DNA of 64,000 nt from Echiichthys vipera (lineage: Eukaryota > Chordata > Actinopteri > Perciformes > Trachinidae): positions 17,856,521 to 17,920,520 of the forward strand of contig OY829648.1 of the NCBI GenBank assembly GCA_963691815.1, in the 5' to 3' direction. Positions 48,126 to 62,676 of the stretch are shown here, piece after piece. The notes beneath the pieces were generated by a model. It saw only the letters and a program-made list of their open reading frames with translations. It ran no database searches and was not told the DNA's origin. The position numbers and the translations under genes were made by a program. The stretch's first letter is position 1. Each line of letters starts with the position of its first letter.

Positions 48126-51100
48126 ACACACACACACACACAATGCTACCCAGGTGTTGACAGATAAACTTCTTATCTAAGTAACGAAACCCTCTCAATG
48201 ACTCAGAAACAAGAGGATTCCAGGAAAATCAACTTGTTACGTAGGTAGTTAACTGACAGCCAGTTCCCAGCTCAGTGCGTAATTTTACGCACGCAGACAT
48301 TCAGTACTGGTCAAAAAAAAACCTGAAAACAACAGCAGTCTGCTTTTGATATTAAAAATATGGTTAATTTTGCTGAACTTTCACTTTGTAACATGGCGTA
48401 TCAGGCGTTTCATTCAGCATGGCTTTCTCACCCTCAAAACAAGCCTCAAAGTTTAACTCGTATTTAGGATTTACTTTCTCCTAAGCAGAAGATTAACTCC
48501 TACGTAGGAGATAAAAAACTTTTGGCCAAAAATGCCCAAGAAAAACGACCCTACCTTCACAGCCATGCAAAAGTAGTCATCACGACACACTATAAATTAA
48601 GTTTGCCGGTATATATTCTCCCCTGACTACATCGATAAATACAAAAGGGCTTGTTCCTTGCTGTGTGGTGTTGAATACAGATGCACCAGAATTATTAACA
48701 TCTTGCAGAGTTATATTGCTTTCATGTATGTGTTGCAAATTGATGTGCACTATCTGTAATCTTTATTACATATAAAAGTGCTCCTACATGCTTCCTTCTA
48801 CAGCAACAGTTAAGATTTAATCTTTAATTATTAATGATTGGCTCATGCATTTGATCAATGGAATGGCTTATCTGAACATTTTCAATGTCTAAGCAAAACT
48901 AGTGATATCAGCTTTTCAAAAATAGAAATGCAGTAATTCGTGATTGATTCATGATTTTAGAAACAGCTTAGATTTGAACTTAGAATGGGAGCAAGTCTTC
49001 ATCCATGATTTCTCTCACAATCATTAAGCTCTTTAAGAATGCAGCATCACCACCATACAGTGCCAAAGTACTTTGTTTTTCTTTGGTGTGTTTTTTTTTT
49101 TTTTAATTCTTACATCTTTTCTTTGTTTACAGGTCTGTTTGAGCCAAAGGACATGCGTTTTGAAGTTTTCCGGAACAGCACACGTGACCCCTCCATTGTG
49201 GAAATGACAGAGAAGGCCATACAAATCCTCAGCAAGAATCCCAAGGGGTACTTCCTGTTTGTGGAAGATGAGTACTATATCAGCAGTCTAATATACAATC
49301 TCATCAAGGTTGTCATTATGAGAATTACGATGTATTCTCATGGTGAATCAAAGAACAGGCTTATATGGATGTTAATGAAAAACAGGGAATTCATTCTTTT
49401 TTTTAGTGGAAATTACCAACCAGCACTCAACGCTTATTCTGGAAGAAAGGCGGTGATGTACAACTCAGGTTGTCCAACTCAGATGCAGCGAGGTGTACAA
49501 CTCCGATATTTTATGTCAAGTGTAATTAATTTGTTTTGTGCTTGTTTGTTTAGGAGGGAGAATTGATCATGGCCACCATGACGGCATTGCGAAACTGGCA
49601 CTGACAGAAGCTGTGATGTTCGACCGAGCCATTGAACGTGCAGCTGAGCTAACCAGGGAATCCGATACTCTCACTGTGGTCACTGCTGACCACTCCCACG
49701 TCTTTACCTTTGGTGGTAACACACCTCGAGGGAATCCCATCTTTGGTATGGTTAAAAGCACAAATAGAGTCCTCTTAAAATTGGCATGAAAATTAGTAAT
49801 AAGAGTACAAGAGGAGAAAAAGTAGAATAAGTCGATCTGGATTTGGATCGGAAAATAGTAGCACTAGCCTAGAATGATTTCTACATTTATTTATGCAGGT
49901 GATAACATAATATTTAAGATCCTTTTAAGCTTTCAACTTGCAAGTTGAAAACTTAAAATGTGTATTTTTTATGAGTCTGTGCCGGTCTGTGCTTGTTTAC
50001 CTTTCTATGAAAAGAAACTGTGACCGATGTATTATCACTCACTCTGATTTTTTGTCATTCAGGTCTGGCACCAAAGAAAGCCGATGACAAAATGCCTTTC
50101 ACCAGCATCCTGTACGCCAACGGCCCCGGTTATGTCCATATAAATGGAACCAGAGGGAACATCACAATGGTGGATTACTGTAAGTACAAACTTATGTCTT
50201 TCAGATGTGGCACTCGTCTGTGCTGATGTGTGTACAAACAGTGTAAACTGATGTGGTTATAGCTGACTCATGCCTGTGCTTTTCTATGGAAAGCAAAGAT
50301 GTAATATGATGTTCAAGGAATTCACTGTGCTGTCTTCTGTTCTAAGATATTTGTATTTCTTTGTGGAACACTGAAGAGCAATGTTCCAGTTCCTCCCCCT
50401 CTTGTTCTGCACCATTCGCTTTAACCATTGCATGAGGTGGAAATACCTCTATTTAGGGATGAATTACCTTTTTAAACCTTAATTTATGTCCTTTTGATGG
50501 ACTGGCGTCAGTAGTTATGTCTCAAAAGTGCACACTCAACACATCTAGAACCTTAAGCAAACATGCAATTACAAGCAATACATTTATAAACGTTATCTAT
50601 CCATGTGAAGAAATATGAAGCATTGTAAAAGTAAGCCTCTATATTCTGGTTAAGACTATGAGGCCAAAACACTATTGCAACATTTCTGAAAATAAGTAGA
50701 GGTATGATTAGCAAAATATAATAAAGGTTTCAACAGATTTTTTTGCATCATTCAATCCACAATACTGAAAAAATAATGCTTTATCTGGAGTGCACCAAAC
50801 ACCACACTCATTTTGCGTCATAACTTCAGCAACACTATAGTATCCTACTTGTTTTCCAGTTTTGTATGTTTGTTTTGGGGAAGAAAAAAATATGGCATCC
50901 GTCAGTGGAAAGGTCAGGCAGTGAATGCCATAATGTCATCAAAAGTACTTAAATTACCTTCTGGGTTTGGAAAAGGTTGTAATTAAATATAATTAGGTAA
51001 ATTACAGAAGAATTGCAAAACCATTTTATGTGCCACACTCACAACAACATCTATGAGATGAATGTAATCTTGGTCCTCTCTGGAGTGGGTGGTATTTTAA

Positions 51101-51611
51101 TTGACAGACAAATTAAATGTGCTGTTAGCAAACAGTGATATTATGATGTCTTAGTCATTAGTCTACTGGGGTTGCGGGTGACAGTCACAGTGAAGAATGA
51201 AGTTAATCTAGACTGACATCTTGGTTAGTTTATGGTTGACATTGCCTGTAAAAGCATCTGTTTGGTATTAACAGTTGATGATCCAAGCAAAGAGTTGCCT
51301 GTGTGTGGTTACATTCTGAACTCGTTTGTCTCATAGATGATGAGGAGTACATGCAGCAGACTGCTGTCCCATTGGATGCTGAGACGCACGGCGGGGAGGA
51401 TGTGGCCATCTATGCTAAAGGCCCGATGGCTCACCTGTTCCATGGGGTGAAAGAGCAAAACTACGTTGCACACGTCATGGCCTATGCTGCCTGCTTAGAG
51501 CCCTACACAGACTGCCCCCCTCACCCCCACAGCCACACCTTGAGTGGGTGTGTGAACACAAATTCAAGCTTCCTAATCGGCCTTCTTTGCCTCTTCTGGT
51601 TACTCAGATGA
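41391..51611 (+). CDS. alpi: Intestinal-type alkaline phosphatase, tandem copy 1
   Basis: Eleven coding exons: 41391-41484, 42189-42314, 44221-44336, 45298-45472, 47296-47468, 47736-47870, 47960-48035, 49133-49267, 49554-49745, 50063-50179 and 51337-51611. They total 1614 nt, or 537 aa. The product should be a GPI-anchored, dimeric, secretory-pathway phosphomonoesterase with two Zn and one Mg. All key residues are present: Asp73 (FLGDG), nucleophile Ser123 (VADSASTA), His184 and Ser186 (VQHASPA), Arg197, Glu343, Asp348 and His352 (GRIDHGHH), Asp389 and His390 (TADHSH), His464 (ETHGGED). A leader of about 25 residues and a hydrophobic C-terminus (FLIGLLCLFWLL) fit signal peptide and GPI signal. 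NST, NTT, NGT and NIT are possible N-glycan sites. The VQHASP and CLEPYTDC motifs favour the ALPI group over tissue-nonspecific ALPL. All introns are GT-AG except intron 8, whose homologous donor is AT (ATGAGT). The ATG at 41391 is the only one giving a leader. The paralogue follows at 55092. Confidence 0.93.
44893..45176. mobile_element. MITE in intron 3 of phosphatase copy 1
   Basis: AAAGCTAAAGT (44893-44903) is the exact inverted complement of ACTTTAGCTTT (45166-45176). The 284-bp interior, with CCAATATGGCGCTG, is non-coding. Similar 'AAAGCTA..GTAGGTAACTT' repeats are widespread in teleosts. Confidence 0.5.
48091..48142. repeat. (CA)n in intron 7 of phosphatase copy 1
   Basis: About 25 CA units with one TA interruption. 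Confidence 0.95.
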
Positions 51612-51616
51612 CCCCC

Positions 51617-54390
<2,774 letters not shown>

Positions 54391-54648
54391 ATGATTATCA
54401 AACCTCCCGTCCTTTGGTCTTCTCACCACTCCCCAAACCAACCTGAAGGCTTTAAGTACAGGCCACACCCTCCAGAACTGTCTCCGACGGAAATCTGCAA
54501 TGCCACATACATGGACATCTTCAAAAAAAAAAATCCTGAAAAACCACCCATTCACCTATATGGACTCAATCCTGATACATTGCAACCGCCCTTGAAAGGC
54601 GTCCTAAAAATCCAAGCTAATACAAAAATTATGATTATTTCTTCCTAG
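54391..54648 (+). CDS. Unrecognised 85-codon open frame
   Basis: The frame starts MIIKPPVLWSSHH, continues through a hydrophilic Pro-rich segment (FKYRPHPPELSPTEICNATY) and LYGLNPDTLQPP, and ends before TAG. The composition is more protein-like than neighbouring random frames. I recognise no family, see no splice partners, and the frame crosses an A11 run. It lies about 45 bases upstream of an AATAAA at 54694-54699. It could be a small exon, a retroposed fragment or chance. Confidence 0.15.
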   Translation: MIIKPPVLWSSHHSPNQPEGFKYRPHPPELSPTEICNATYMDIFKKKNPEKPPIHLYGLNPDTLQPPLKGVLKIQANTKIMIISS

Positions 54649-54920
54649 GTACGTTTTGTTTTGTTGTGTCATTTTACATTTATTGCACTGTCAAATAAAT
54701 AGAGAATTGTGAGCAAAGCTACTTAAGATAATATTTGTTTAGGAAAAAAATGGTCAGATCTTTTACATTATCTGCCCACACCATACGTTCAGATCATTCT
54801 TTTCTAATTTGCGATCCATGTCAATATACTATCATGTGAAACAACTCAGGGAACTACTGTATATAAACACCTGTTACATGCCACATCAACCACACACATA
54901 CTGGATACCTACAATGTGCT

Positions 54921-54926
54921 GTGTGT

Positions 54927-54981
<55 letters not shown>
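54921..54981. repeat. (TG)n upstream of phosphatase copy 2
   Basis: About 28 TG units, ending roughly 60 bases upstream of the TATA element of copy 2. Confidence 0.95.
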
Positions 54982-54983
<2 letters not shown>

Positions 54984-55039
54984 CCTGTGCCTCACGTTGA
55001 AAGACTTCTCCATTGTGCCCTTTGCTCCTTGGCTGCAGC

Positions 55040-55046
55040 TATAAAG
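55040..55046 (+). promoter_or_regulatory. TATA box of alkaline phosphatase copy 2
   Basis: TATAAAG in the context GCAGCTATAAAGTGAGG, 52 bases before the start codon. It implies a transcription start near 55070 and a short leader of about 20 bases ending CAACACCATGG, a good Kozak context. Confidence 0.6.
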
Positions 55047-55091
55047 TGAGGAGCACTCCTTTACTTTTTAAAATCACATATAGTCAACACC

Positions 55092-58000
55092 ATGGCCAGC
55101 GAATTTAAATTAATTTTTGCCGGATTGATAATTTTCATTTCAGTGCAGTGGACTTTTTCTTTTTCAGGTAAGGATCTGTTTCATATTGCTACTGTTGGAA
55201 AAGAAAAAATAGGTATTAGCACACAAATGCTTACTTTCAGATGTCACATTGGACTTATACAACTGGATTTCAAGGACAACACAGGGGGACACTTCCTTAC
55301 TACTACTTACTCGGTACACAAACACATCACCTTTTATTTCAACGAAGACAAAGGTGACAGTAAAATATTGGCAATAGTGCTAGTTATATTATTTGTTGAT
55401 TTTTCTGTATAAAAGATCTAAAACTAAATGCAAATTTCGTTCATCTTCATGGCTTCTTTGCCTCATAAGATTATTCCGTCATCATGAGAAAATTCCCTAT
55501 CCTTTATGATTTTACTTATTTTATTCCTTATTTTTAATGGCAGTGATGTAAGAATTGAGTTTAATGTTATTGCAAGTCACAGAAAATAAAATCTTCACCT
55601 ACATCATATAGATTCAAAATGTTTAAGCACATTTAATTTAGCCACTTCTGATAATGAATGACACTATCATATTGTCTTTTTCTTGCTTACAGAGGAAGAG
55701 CTCCATGCCAGCTATTGGAACAACAAAGGGAGACAGGCTCTAAACACTGCCCTGAATGTTCAGCCTAATCTTCACCAAGCCAAGAACATCATCCTCTTCC
55801 TGGGGGACGGTGAGTCTTCTCCTAGCATTTATGAGGTCTCTTTGATTTGTGAATCATGTTCCCTTTCTGTTCAGTTAATTTGTCTATGTGAGAAGAAGCC
55901 ATTGTAGCTTGAAAGTGTGATTCTCATTGTTACCGTGGTGTAATTCACCAACGGAGAGAGAGAATGCAATGCAACCAAAATGCATGTGACCTCAAGCATG
56001 AGTTTCTGAGGTAGACGGAGATTAATGGTGACATCTGATCACCAGGAGTTATACTGCTTGGAGAGCCAAGCATAACAAAATGCACTGAGGGTAAACCACA
56101 GACTACACTGTATTTGTAGCTGTTTCAACGTGTCCTTAACTGATCTGAACACCAGAAAAGGTAAACCAGCAAAGAGTTAGAAAAATGCCCGTGCATAGCT
56201 AATGTTTTAGAAATTGGTTGCCTATTGTTTCAATTCCCCTTGATTTAACATCTCTAAACTGATATTATGAGTAGTTACCAGACTATTCTACGTGAATGTA
56301 AACTGAACAATTACACAAAAAATGGAGCACTGAAATTCCCCCACTATATTTAGGGCAAAAGAAAAAAGAAAACTAATTTTAGATCCCAAGTTAGGAATCC
56401 AAACAAGACGATATTTCCTGATATAAGAGTTGTACATTGGCCATGACCCAGCGCCAGACACAGTCACTACTTTCCCTTAATTCTATCCAGGAGCAGTAAC
56501 TAGTAACTCCACTGCACAAATTAAATATTTATAGATCAATTATGGATTTATGGTAAGAGCAGGCTCCACCCCACCTCATAACATATCTGCTGATAGAAGC
56601 ACATTTAAGATTTTATCAGTGTTTAGGATTGATCAGTTACATTTAATCACCCCATAAATTATATGTTTATGAACACATTCTTGAAAACTGTACCTTCATG
56701 AGGAAAAATGACGATTCTACCTGAAACATTAGCAGATGAATAATAGTATTAGTATTCACCATTTTTTTTTTGTTGAAATCCAATATATTTAAGATTTCCA
56801 AATGCATATTAATCTAATGGTCAACTCAAAAATATGACCTCCGGGAACAACATAGAGTCTGAGAAAAATAGGTAATTTGTTTAGCAGATGTAGTTCCAAA
56901 CACAAAATTCGGGTGCAGGATGGAATTTAACTAATGCTCCATCCAACCTGAATCTGTAATTTGCAGTGAAAAATTGCACAAGCGCTGGCAAGGAATGTTG
57001 AACAAGTTTTCATGAAAAAGTTTGTGGAGGAGAAAAAATGCGTAATAATGCTACATTTGCTTTGCACATTCTCCACCGTTTGAGATTGTAAATAACTCAG
57101 ATGTCTTTCACCACATTTTAAACTCTCACATCAGCTGAGCCTTATGAAGTTCAAGGAGCACAATGGCAGTGTTGTGCCTGCCTGCCCTGTGTTATCTAAC
57201 ACTCAGGTGTGTTTCCACCTGCTTCTAGGTATGGGGGTACCGACAGTGACCGCTGCCCGGATCCTCAAAGGCCAGATGGCAGGACATTCTGGAGAGGAGA
57301 CCAGTCTGGTTATGGATACCTTCCCTTACCTGGCGCTGTCTAAGGTCAGCTCACTCAACATTCAGACTGCTACATAGCAATGTGTACTTAAACTCTCTGA
57401 ATGAGGATAGGATGCATGCATGCAAAAAAAAACAACATGTTTATATAAGGATAAGGATTATTGTCAAGCAAGGAAACACATACGGATTTAGGCAGTTACT
57501 TCAGTTCAGGTTAGAGCTAGTGGTAAAAATGGAAACACAGGTTTGGAGCCTTGGAAATGACAGGTGTTTTATTGCACATACAATAATGTACAGTATAACA
57601 TGTATTAATGATCATAAACTCGAGAGTGTATTGCTTTTGAGTTGAGGGTACATAACGATGCAAGTAACTGTGGACAAGAACACCTGCTAAATGCCTGAGT
57701 TGATAAATGTTCATGTTAATGTGTGTGAATGTATTTGACTCCTGCAGACTTATAATGTGGACCAGCAGATGCCAGACAGCGCTGGCACTGCTACAGCTTA
57801 CTTATGTGGTGTGAAGGCCAACTACGGCACCCTGGGTGTCACTGCCGCAACCCCGAGGGGTAACTGTAGTGCTTCCTATGGGAACAAAGTCACATCAATA
57901 CTGCACCGCGCCAAGAAAGCAGGTAAACAAACAGCTTTATGTTTACTGGTTTCATTTGGACTTCTTTAGAGTCCTTATTGATGTTTTATATATATCAAAA

Positions 58001-61000
58001 CAGATCAGTATTAATTTGTTCATCTTATTATGTTTTGCTTATTCGTACATAATGCTGACATAAAGCCACTGTCACACAACTGTTTGTATACCTAACCTTG
58101 AATGTAATTTAAGAGCACAATAAAATCTTAGAAAAAATACGATTTGCAGTAGAGTTGACAGTGTGGACATTGACTCTCTTCTTAAATACAAAATTAGATT
58201 ATCAAACAGGAATGTGTATATTGTCTACAAAACATTGAATTGAAATACTTTGCATCTGCAATGGATCATCTAATGTGGTTGAAAACAAATTTCAGTATTT
58301 TTGGTGTTTAGGTTTTTATTAACTTTATGTCTCAAAAGTGTATTTATCCATGTCAATATATACAGTATAACAGATGTCCACATTATGATCACATTGCCCT
58401 GTGTGTTTCAGGAAAGTCTGTGGGAATTGTAACTACAACCAGAGTGCAGCATGCTTCTCCTGCGGCAAACTATGCTCACAGTGCCGACCGAAGCTGGTAT
58501 TCGGACTCCGACCTCCCCACTGAGGCGATCCAAAATGGCTGCCGTGACGTTGCTTTCCAGCTAATCCATAACACAGAGATAAATGTAAGCCTCACACAGT
58601 TTCTGAATATGGGCTGTGTGCATATGAGCGTTTTGATACTTTCAGTGTTTATATAGCACCTCAACTTGCTTTACAAAAATTATGTGGTGTCTCATTTTTT
58701 TACAATATGGGAAATATTAAAATATATAGAGTAATAATTTTATCTAAACTGTCATTGTGCCTCTTGACCTAGGTCATTCTTGGTGGCGGTCGTCAGTATA
58801 TGTTTCCAAGAATAAGTCAAGACCCAGAGTATGCAAGTAATACGGGAGACCGGGATGATGGAAAAAATCTGGTTGCAGAATGGTTAAAGAACAAAAAGGT
58901 AAATGATTTTAGAAGAGTGCTCATCAGGTTTGAGTGTGTGAATGAAAAGTTCACAATCCCTGCGAAAAAAATATTTATTTTTATTTGTTGCCAACAGAAT
59001 GCTAAATATGTTTGGAACAAAGCTGAGCTTGATGCTGTCAATCCTGCACATACAGACTTCTTGATGGGTAAGAAGATCAATGAACCATTCAATACACGTC
59101 AAATAAAACCAATAAATGTCTTATATGTCAGTGACTTTGTTTCATATTGCTGTTGTGTGTTGATCAGGTATTTCATGATAATGAAACCCTGTGTGTCAAT
59201 GAGATTACATGTATGAATAAAGGTTAAAAAAAAGCACATGTATCTTATTTTTTACCGCCTAAAGTTATTTGCAATTTAAAGCCAAAACATAAGTATTTTT
59301 TTCTTATGTTTCATTTTTGCAGAAAAACTCAGATTGCATAATTAGTGCCAGCTCTATTCAAAAAGGGGCTCATGTTTCTTAATTATTGCTGCCTGCTGTT
59401 TCTGCATTTAGGTCTCTTTGAGCCCAAAGACTGCCGCTACGAGTTGGAGCGTGATCCGTCCATGGACCCCTCCCTTACAGAGATGATGGAGAAAGCAATT
59501 AAGATTCTCAGCAAAAACCCAAAGGGATTTTACCTCTTTGTGGAAGATAAGTGCAATTGCTTTCTGACTGTACATATTTTCTAGACAGCAAGCAACCACT
59601 TAACCCTGAAACCACCAGTGTAACTGTCCCTCCACACCATAAATTAACTTAAATTCTGAATGACTTATATGAGGGATATTTTGCTTATTTGTCAGTTACT
59701 TTCTTTTGGACTTTAAGTGGGAGAATTGACCATGGTCACCACGGAGGGAGGGCCAAAAGAGCTCTCTACGAGGCTGTTGAGTTTGACCGGGCGATTGGGC
59801 GAGCAGCTGAACTCACCAGTGAGCTGGACACCCTGTCGGTGGTCACTGCTGACCACTCCCATGTCTTTGCCTTTGGAGGACACTCTGCCAGAGGAAACTC
59901 TGTTTTAGGTACAGTTAAATGCACTCTTTGAATCTGATAAGAGCAGAGCTGAGGGAGGTTTTATGATAGAAAGTCAACATCATCTGATGTTTGAACAAAC
60001 CTCTGGATAACAATTTGCCCTGTCATTTACAGGGGTGTCTCGCTCACTAGCTGAAGACAACAAGCACTACACCACTGCTGTGTATGGAAATGGACCAGGA
60101 TACCGCAGTGGAATTCGTCCAGATATGAATGAGACCATTTCATGTACGTGTGTATTGATAATCCTTCTAGTGAAGACAGAGTAATTTAGTAGCTCCATCT
60201 TGTGGTGTAATAGCGTACCTACTATATGGCTCAAAAAAAGAAATTAATCTAGGTGTTGAGTGTGACACAAATGACACAATGAAGACGAATAACCACCATC
60301 TGCTCACTTGTTTTTAGAGTGGGCAGAAATGGTTATGTTTCCAAATGTTGATTATTTTTAAAGGAAAGCAATTAACTCTCACCTCCATCAATTGGATCAT
60401 TATTTATGAAATGTACCAAATATTGTTTGTCTGCAATGAGTATGTAGTATTTTGTAAAAGAGCTTTCTAAATTAAATTATAATACATTAATTGCAAAAAC
60501 AGGTTGATATATGAAGGGGAGCTGATGTTTTCATAGATACCCCCCCCAAAAAAACAGAAAACAAAAAAACAAACAAACAAACAAACAAAAAAACAGAACT
60601 CTAATACTAAAATAACTAGTATTATATTACAATCAGAGAAGAAGCTGGAGTGAGACGTAGAAATAAGGCAGCCCATCCAAAAATTGGTGCAATATACTTT
60701 ATTTTAATGTAAGGTACTGTCTACATTATGTCATGACTCCCAACATAATGCAATGATGCAATATCTCTCCAATGAATACTACAACGATAAAACTTATTAT
60801 ATAACATTTTTGTTGATACTGTGTCAAAGTCCTGACTCTGTTGTTTGCCATTTAGCTGTACTAGATTGATCATATTGTCATCCCCAATGCAATTTCAGTC
60901 TAAAACAACTGGACTTGTCTAGGAAGACGTTTCACCTCTCATCCAATAGGCTTCCTCAGTTCATGTACGCAACTGACCAGGCTGGGACTGGTCCGGATGA

Positions 61001-61456
61001 GAGGTGAAACGTCTTCCTAGACAAATAACCAAGTCCAGTTGCTTTTGACTGAAAATGCTTTGGGGATAACGATGACCTGGACAAATGAGAACATTCACAG
61101 GCTTATCACATTGTCATATTGCAATTTGTGCCAGAAAACCCTGTTATAGGTAATAATGCTTCTCTGCCCTTCTTTCTTCCTTAGCGGATGATAATTACCG
61201 TCAGCAGGCCCCTGTCCCTCTTAATTCAGAGACCCACGGTATAGAGGATGTAGCAATCTTTGCCAAAGGTCCCATGTCACATCTTTTCCACGGGGTCCAG
61301 GAGCAGAGCTACATAGCTCATGTCATGGCTTATGCAGGCTGCCTGGAGCCCTACGAGAACTGCAAACTGCCAGAGCCCAACAACGCTGGATTCATCCAAC
61401 CCAGCCTGCTGCTCCTCCTCATGGGCCTCCTTCTTCTCTCCCTCTGCTCTGTCTGA
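55092..61456 (+). CDS. alpi: Intestinal-type alkaline phosphatase, tandem copy 2
   Basis: Eleven coding exons: 55092-55167, 55693-55809, 57229-57344, 57748-57922, 58412-58584, 58773-58898, 58998-59067, 59412-59550, 59718-59908, 60033-60143 and 61185-61456. They give 521 aa with intron phases identical to copy 1. Active-site residues seen: Asp64 (FLGDG), nucleophile Ser114 (MPDSAGTA), His175 (VQHASPA), Arg188, Glu329, Asp335 and His339 (GRIDHGHH), Asp376 and His377 (TADHSH), His449 (ETHGIED). The leader MASEFKLIFAGLIIFISVQW and the tail LLLLLMGLLLLSLCSV fit signal peptide and GPI signal. Exons 6 and 7 are 3 and 2 codons shorter than in copy 1. At intron 8 the expected donor is AT (ATAAGT after GTGGAAG). 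The exon limits given use a GT-AG pair 4 bases further on, which yields VEDNGRID where the family has VEGGRID. It probably arose with copy 1 by tandem duplication, and the two have diverged considerably. A separate TATA box suggests independent expression. Confidence 0.92.
60892..61056. repeat. Foldback (palindromic) repeat in intron 10 of copy 2
   Basis: The arms 60918-60944 and 60995-61021 are a perfect 27-bp inverted repeat containing GATGAGAGGTGAAACGTC. Outside them CAACTGGACTTG pairs with CAAGTCCAGTTG, and TTTCAGTC pairs with GACTGAAA. The spacer is 50 bases. The arm sequence recurs widely in fish genomes and transcripts, so this is a dispersed foldback repeat. The type of parent element is not certain. 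Confidence 0.75.
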
Positions 61457-61728
61457 TGTGACAGCCCTTGGAATAAGTGAACAGGGCTATCTGACATTTC
61501 CGTTGAAAAATGAATTCATCATCACACTGCATTTTCTGTGTGTAATTCAAGACCTGTATAGCTGCACAAATTTGAGATTAGTACCATTTTAAGTAATTTA
61601 TTTTTGTTCAGATAACCCTGTTGTGAAAAGCATTAGTTTTATTATTACTGCATAGAGCTATAATTTTAACACTCCACTGAGTTTATTTATATGGATAGGT
61701 GGTTGTATTTTTGAATGTATATATATTC

Positions 61729-61734
61729 AATAAA
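61729..61734 (+). terminator. Poly(A) signal of alkaline phosphatase copy 2
   Basis: AATAAA 273 bases after the stop codon, in TATTCAATAAAGGTGTG, followed by a GT/T-rich stretch. Confidence 0.65.
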
Positions 61735-62611
61735 GGTGTGCCTTTCTCATGTTATTAGAGGGGGAAAAAATAAAAACATATGTTGTATGTTTCATGATGT
61801 CTTTCCTTGTCCGACAGCCTAATCCTCTCATCGCAATCATCCTTGAAAGAGTACCTTTCCATTGTTCTGTCTTACGGAAGCCCTGAACGTTCATACACAA
61901 CATACATTTTATTTCCTCTGTTTTTAATGTATGACCCATTTGGGCTTCTGTCCTGTCTCTATTAAGGCCTCTATTTCACATTTATTTAACCTACACATTT
62001 ACACATAGTCACAATCTATATTGTAAAATGTTAGCAGTCAATTTACCCTCCTTAAGACCTACATTTGTGTATGTTAAAAATATTTAGGACAAGGTAATAG
62101 CGTCCAATGAAATATTTATTTAGTGGAATCCATTATATAGCAAAAGAAGACACATCTAAATAAGTGACGACGAGTACCTCGCTTAATAAATTAACATCTC
62201 ACCTGATTGGGTGGAATTAAAGCATTGTCCAATCAGAGACATTGAAGGGCGGGACATCCGCCTGCTTCCGCATAGGGGGAGGGTTTGTGAGCTTGGAGGG
62301 AATTTCAACCATACTCGTGCTGCTCCTCGAAAACAAATAGTACGTGGATAAACAAGATTTTTATAACAATAACGGCACATCTCTTCGAGTATTTAATGGA
62401 CACAACTAACGATAACACACACCAACTAACTATATAAAAACACAGTTTAATTCGTGAAAGGCTGTCAGTCGCTATTATCTTCGCTAACTTAGCTAGCTTC
62501 GGTTAAAGGTTATCCATTAGCTTGCTGTACGGGTCTCGGCTATAATGAGCTGTTTCGGAGGATGCTGATATACGGCCACGGGTCATTTATAAACGGATAA
62601 CGTCGGTCATC
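61735..62611. other. Intergenic and 5' flank of a possible next gene
   Basis: No exon in 61735-62200. The part from about 62200 to 62611 has more CpG and no TATA box, as expected for a housekeeping-type promoter of the candidate exon that follows. Confidence 0.4.
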
Positions 62612-62676
62612 ATGGAGCGAAAGGCGAGGAGGCTCGAAAGTCAACTGTGTAAAGCAGTGCACGATGGAGAACCAAG
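62612..62676 (+). CDS. Candidate first coding exon of an unidentified gene
   Basis: The ATG in GTCATCATGGAGC is followed by MERKARRLESQLCKAVHDGE and then PR. A possible donor, CCAAG|GTTTGG, is only moderate. The basic, helical start followed by 'LCKAVHDGE' is reminiscent of sequence preceding ankyrin-type repeats, but this is a weak impression. No second exon lies in the remaining 1.3 kb. The upstream sequence is CpG-richer than average. If the donor is not used, the frame stops near 62773. Confidence 0.35.

Noticed and set aside
49268..49553. U12-type (minor spliceosome) AT-AC or AT-AG intron in phosphatase copy 1
   Set aside because: The donor is ATGAGT rather than ATATCCTT and no TTCCTTAAC-like branch site lies near the acceptor; the U2-like remainder suggests a +1 G-to-A change instead.
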